From contig CP136066.1 of assembly GCA_032622095.1 (NCBI GenBank), positions 98,415,319 through 98,479,318 on the forward strand: DNA of 64,000 nt, in the 5' to 3' direction. The stretch is from Siphonodentalium dalli (taxonomy: Eukaryota > Mollusca > Scaphopoda > Gadilida > Siphonodentaliidae). Numbering within the stretch: position 1 is the first letter of the stretch; each line of letters starts with the position of its first letter. The position numbers and the translations under genes were made by a program. Below the pieces are notes generated by a model. The model was given only the letters and a program-made list of their open reading frames with translations. It made no database searches and was not told the origin of the DNA. Positions 59,548-64,000 of this stretch are shown piece by piece.

Positions 59548-60015
59548 TTGGTGACTGTAATAATTAAAAGTACATGTAGATCTTATCGCAGGCACAATAA
59601 TTATATGTACAAGAACGCCTCCATAAAATATCTTGCACGTACTTCCAATATTTTATTTCTTGTAATAGTGTGTTCGAACAACAATTGGGCAGTTCAAAAA
59701 ACCCGAAATCGCTTCTCCGCCATTCCAAACGATCAAGTGCAGGAACAGGAGAACATCAAATTGAAAGGAAATGGAGCGTTGATAGGTTTAACAGAGAGCT
59801 CATCAACAATAACGAGATGGCTACAACTCCCCGAACCAGACGTGTTTTTCTCTCATGAGAGTCGGCTATTTCCCCACGCCTTATCAACGGGAGGTAAATT
59901 CAAGGGGACACAATCTGATTTCTGGGATGTATCCGGGAAGCAATTGGGGATATATCGGACCCACCTAAAAATATTCAGTGCAAGATATTTGATGGAGGCG
60001 TTCTTGTGGATATGA
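59548..60015 (+). pseudogene. Second fragment of the same transposon protein, opposite strand
   Basis: Plus-strand frame. Its middle reads FSAIPNDQVQEQENIKLKG, NGALIGLTESSSTITRWL and PEPDVFFSHE. This resembles the DQ.HEQ.N..VKG.GGAVGLTE....RW...GPE block that normally lies on the same polypeptide as, and before, the EEADTR domain. Here it points away from the other fragment, so the gene was rearranged. Confidence 0.5.
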
Positions 60016-62025
60016 TTGTACCTGCGATATAGTATCTACTTTTAATGATTACGCCCAGTCACTAATGAAGTTTCTACTCTACAGACTAAGAAGTGTTATT
60101 GTCATATATATGTGGTGTGGGACATATGAAACGAGCTGCCTACCAGGTAGGATTGTGGTACACTTATGTCATGCCAAGCTGCAGTTGTGTGCTCAGAACT
60201 CATTAATTGTTGTTGCAAATCACAAACTTGTAACAGATGCAAATGTGCAAACGCTGATTTACCATACACAGAGTTATGTAGATGTAATTGTGTGCTTAAA
60301 ATATTTGTTCAACGTATAAACACAGGCAGCCGTGATTATAACATGACAATCTATGAGTTGCTAGGTATTATCAGTCTGTGAACATTATAGCTACATAACA
60401 TAACAAATATGAATTTAAGAACACACTATAAACAAAGATAGGCCATCTTTATATGTATTATTGATTGAAAATTTAAAGTTGTGACCTGAAATGCATATCT
60501 GTATATACACCCCTCTTGAATGCTAGATTACATAAGTCAATGATATTTGGTCAAATATATCAATTAATGGTATTATAGATTCTTTTATTTTTATTTTATT
60601 TCACCAAAACATTACATGTATATACCCTTATATGTGTTGTATATATATTGGATGTTCATTTTCGAAACTTTTAAGACCGCATATTGTATATTATTGCATA
60701 TTGCCATTTTATTGGTTGAACATATTTGAAATGATCAAATAAATTGTTATTAGGCATACAATTGTTAATTTCAACAGTATACTGACAATGAGATTGTTAC
60801 ATTATAATATATGACGAATTGCGATCGACAAACTCATTTTATAAGATTTAACCAAAGATTTATTGAATCCTTACAACAAGTCACATTTTCGTGATTTTTG
60901 GGGTGAGGGGTAACATAAACCAAATTTTCTGAAACGTTGTTACATATGAACCACAGACAATGTATTCATTGTTTTCAGTATATATGTCCAAAACATTTAA
61001 GACCAAACCTTTTGACCTCTCGCAAATATCCTATGTGTAAATGACCATTTATTGGACCAAAATATTTTAAATGACGAGGATTTTCTTACAAAATTACATA
61101 TGTTTTGTCGAAAAAGATGTTATATTTCAACTTTGGTCATTGTGTATGTAATTGCCATTGCAGTATTTAGAAATGTGATCAAATAGTGTCCTTTATAGAT
61201 TATCATCCATGTTCTGTCGGATGCTTATCACAAAAACAATATTTCATGATTTTTGGGGTGAGGGGTAACATAATCCAAAATTTATAAAATACGGTTAAGA
61301 ATGTGTCCTAGATATTGTATGTTTTGATTAGAGTATACATGTCAAAAAATGCTAAGACCTTAACCTTTGATCTGCACTGAAACATTTTTGAGAAATTGTC
61401 TGTTTATTATTCCGAAATAATTGAAACGAGAATGATTATATGACAAAATTGCATGTTTTTGGTACAAAAAGTGATAAATTTCCAATTTGGTCAGCCTGGG
61501 TTGCTACTATCTTCCAAATATGACAATGTCAGGTTGAATGACGCCTTTATTATGCATGCGCCTCAATTGTTTATACCAGTTGGAACGTCAGTGTGAAATA
61601 ATGATTGAATTTGACCGCCATCTTGGATTTATACTGGAAACAAGGGTTAATATTGATCAGAAACCTGTTTCTAGTTCACTTTCTGAAAGAGCACACATAA
61701 CTTGACAAAATATAAAAAAAATGGCACTTTTGGCCAGTCCGTTCCAAAAAAAACGCTAAGTCACTACACTATGATATATGCGAGGCGACCTATGGTCGAC
61801 TCGCATATATAAGAGAATGCATTGGCACAGGGTAACAAAATCCCGACTTACGACTGGATTTGATACGGCGGGTTACAAATTGGCGTTCGAATTGTCAAAA
61901 TAGACAAAATAGGAGTACATGTTTGTAAATGAACAGAAGATCGTTTTAATAGAGGACGAATTCGTGTGGTTACAAATTTAAGTTTAAATTATTTTCTTTC
62001 TGTTTTTCATTTATGAAAGATTATT

Positions 62026-62463
62026 TTAAAGGTACTCAATCCGATCAGACGGTCCCCATATCATCAAGATACAACAACAATATGTCTTCAAAATATGCTT
62101 TAGTTATCAGAATCGATCATTTGCAACAAAATAATGCTAACTATTGTCAACTCAGTATGGTATAAAATTTCCCAAAATTTATCAACATTTTGTTCAACGA
62201 AATATGGCCGTATTATTATCACTTGAGTATCACTTGATTTTAGAGTTATCCTCCGCAAATTTTGTCCCAGACCGTCGGTTTGACGACTGTTTTCTGGGCC
62301 ACAAATAATTGCACATCTCGAGAAATAACAATCTTCAAAAATCGATATCTGATCACTCTGAGCTTTGATGAGTGGGTTCCTCGACTGGAATCAAATATTG
62401 TTTACCCACCGAAGCCAAAGAAATATTAATTTGGGAGCGTTAATTCGGATAATGTATCTTTAA
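62026..62463. mobile_element. TTAA-flanked MITE
   Basis: TTAA-AGGTACTCAATCCGATCAG at the left and a diverged ...TTCGGATAATGTATCT-TTAA at the right. Internal gagtgggttcctcgactgg and caaaatgttg-type segments match the other copies. It lies next to the candidate FReD microexon. Confidence 0.85.
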
Positions 62464-62543
62464 GGACACGCACGTGAGATATGATGATATGTGAGAACCA
62501 TGAGATGAAATGAGCCTGTGTATTTACACATGTTATAACTCAC

Positions 62544-62565
62544 CTCGATGTCTGCTATGAACAAT
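62544..62565 (-). CDS. Candidate 22-nt microexon upstream of the FReD exon
   Basis: On the minus strand a polypyrimidine acceptor (ctttttcag) and a consensus donor (gtgagt) enclose 22 nt. Read from phase 0 it encodes IVHSRHR and leaves phase 1, exactly what the FReD exon at 54760 needs. The intervening 7.8-kb intron would contain the 4.86-kb transposon. The other two phases are less suitable; phase 1 hits a stop. No further upstream exon was identified. Confidence 0.4.
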
Positions 62566-64000
62566 CTGAAAAAGTAGGAGACAAGACGGTATATCACAGG
62601 TGCATGCATGTGTTAAAATAACTTAATTAGGGCGGAGGTATGACTTAAGAGGGTATATAGTTCATCTGAAGAGGACATATGCGCGGTTTCAGAATATTTG
62701 TACCCGAAATTTCAGGGAGATGATTTCGTAACCTTATATATGCCGAATGCAAATTGTGGTTTGATAAACACGAGGAAATATACAGAACATAATTATATAG
62801 TGCTACTACACCCAGGCCTGTATCCGGATATGTCTATAGTGGTGGACATGTCTATAGCGGCGGATATGTCTATAGAAGTGGTTTGAAAGCACGTGATTTT
62901 ATGGTAAGTTTTTTTTCCAATAAACACAGCTTTCTCCAACATGTAGTCTTTTTCTAATTTAACATCGATGATCGGCTCAAACAATAAAGCAGTTATCGCC
63001 ATCATAAATGATGAAGTTTGAAGACTATGTTTTCTTTTAACATTTCAATGTAAAATGTTGAAGTGTTCCCAATTTAATTCAAATTAATTAGTATATGTAT
63101 TAGCACTAGACATATAAGTATACTAGTAGTTGAGCAATGTATAATATCCAAACTCCATGAATGTGCACAACTGCAGTCAAACATAAGCGATATAGTTTTA
63201 TCATAAGTGCTCGAAAACTCAATTTGCGTCGATACACTCAAACGGTTTTGTGGCATGCTATTGTTTTCTTGAAACTTGTTATGATATGGCTATATCAAAA
63301 TGGATATGCTCATATCGTGACAAGAATTTCCAAGTTATAAGTCGGAAACACATTGTTTCATGACATTTTTACATTGCTAAGCTCAGCTATGAGACTGACA
63401 GGCTATTAATTGAAAACGGGATAGGCAACAAAAGAGATACCATAATTATGAAATATTAATTCCACATAATTATAATGACGTTCTTAGTTCATTATTATAG
63501 CACATACACGGGTTGAATTATGTTGTGGGGATGTGACGTCCAGGTTTGTGCTCCGTTCGGGCTTTCACAATCGTTGTGGTGGCACTAACTTGGCCGCTTT
63601 TAAAACCTCCACAACAACATGCTATCCTTAGTTGTTTTCAGGGTGTACCGAAAGAAGAAGTGAGAAGGCTGCTGCATGCGTCGCGAGACATCGTCAGTGA
63701 TATATTTTTTATTTTAAAAGGCAAAAAGCCTTAATATATCATGCCAAATTAAGTTTATTTTAAAATTAAGTTATTCTTTATTTTCAGACAAAGTCTTGTA
63801 TATATACATATTTAAAAAAAAAATAAAGAATATATATATTCTTTATTTAAAAAAATAAAATCTGTAATTGCATTTAACACATATTCAATAATTATTATAT
63901 GTTGGCAGCTAAATGAGTGCAGGTAATTTGGTCAAAATAGCACTTTTCGCGCAAAAAACTCAAATTCGGTAAAGTCCAGAGATGGTCTGGAAAATGGGAG
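62566..64000. other. Right end of window, nothing firm
   Basis: AT-rich. A small direct repeat (tatgtctatag.gg.ggacatg) lies at 62821-62880. An open segment after a ttgttttcag acceptor at 63642-63734 is too short to call. An AT-rich palindrome (ataaagaatatatatattctttat) lies near 63822-63845. The upstream exons of the FReD gene may lie here or beyond. Confidence 0.3.

Larger units (their letters stand above)
56914..61771. mobile_element. 4.86-kb DNA transposon with ~1.7-kb inverted arms
   Basis: Termini TAGTGTAGTGACTTAGCG and CGCTAAGTCACTACACTA. The arms (about 56914-58710 and 60085-61771) are diverged but complementary throughout, including aagatggcggcc near 57072 and gcatgcataataaaggcg. 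Apparent 3-nt target duplication TTA (left) / TGA (right, one change). The 1.4-kb centre holds two gene fragments. Superfamily not determined. Confidence 0.82.
56554..61876. mobile_element. Double-hairpin element split by a large transposon
   Basis: Left part 56554-56913 begins tgtgacccgccatttcaaat and has one complete palindrome. The second palindrome is cut at ctctta, and its remainder resumes at 61772 (tgatatatgcgaggcgacc), ending ggatttgatacggcgggtta. Without the insert it would be a standard copy of the element at 1-452. Confidence 0.85.

Noticed and set aside
63642-63734. Possible plus-strand exon (GVPKEEVRRLLHASRD)
   Set aside because: It has an acceptor-like tract and a stop but only 31 codons, no partner exon and no recognised family. 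Too little to annotate.
1-64000. tRNA, rRNA or other structured RNA genes
   Set aside because: I saw no cloverleaf with A/B boxes and no rRNA sequence. Hairpins present belong to mobile elements. A tRNAscan/Infernal run would be decisive.

Overview
This is eukaryotic, animal genomic DNA. It is AT-rich, genes are sparse and split into short coding exons with consensus gt/ag sites, and introns are packed with nested transposable elements. A four-SPRY/TIR protein, a fibrinogen-related (FReD) gene, a ~160-bp tandem-repeat element resembling the 'pearl'/Helitron-associated elements of bivalves, Helitron ends, a Ty3-type remnant and an APE-type LINE together suggest a marine invertebrate (mollusc, other lophotrochozoan, amphioxus or similar). 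The species cannot be fixed from sequence alone. There are no CRISPR arrays, operons or rRNA genes, and I recognised no tRNA.

Main gene (minus strand, coding start 31733, running left to at least 819). I assembled 16 coding exons whose phases all match. They give a 930-residue intracellular-type protein with four SPRY (B30.2-type) domains, a linker and a C-terminal TIR domain. Exons 1-6 and 7-12 have the same phase series and nearly equal lengths, so a two-SPRY, six-exon cassette was duplicated. I know no named family with this layout. The best reading is an innate-immune sensor/effector: SPRY as recognition surface, TIR as signalling or NAD-consuming domain. Two 5'-UTR segments with upstream ORFs lie at 31734-31770 and 32688-32755. 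The last exon is uncertain because a mobile element sits at the left edge of the window.

Second gene (minus strand). A terminal exon at 54129-54760 encodes a complete fibrinogen-related domain. A 22-nt microexon at 62544-62565 has the right phase to precede it. FReD proteins are commonly secreted recognition lectins, so both host genes may serve recognition, though nothing shows that they work together.

Mobile DNA by region. 0-6 kb: double-hairpin MITEs, a fold-back MITE, a 50-bp tandem repeat. 6-9 kb: TTAA-flanked MITEs. 11.6-14.2 kb: Ty3/gypsy remnant. 16.7-17.5 kb: TE-like Lys-rich ORF. 24.9-30.6 kb: ~34 tandem ~160-bp monomers with higher-order duplications. 34.4-37.6 kb: decayed LINE (endonuclease, RT, C-terminal Cys/His). 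39.3-40.2 kb: fold-back element with a TTAA MITE inside it. 40.3-47.3 kb: element with ~1-kb inverted arms, itself invaded by two head-to-tail Helitron-like copies. 48.3 kb: piggyBac-like N-terminal fragment. 49.9-51.3 kb: two more head-to-tail Helitron-like copies. 53.1-54.0 kb: two minisatellites. 56.6-61.9 kb: double-hairpin element split by a 4.86-kb transposon with ~1.7-kb inverted arms carrying fragments of a PIN-like protein gene. 62.0-62.5 kb: another TTAA MITE.
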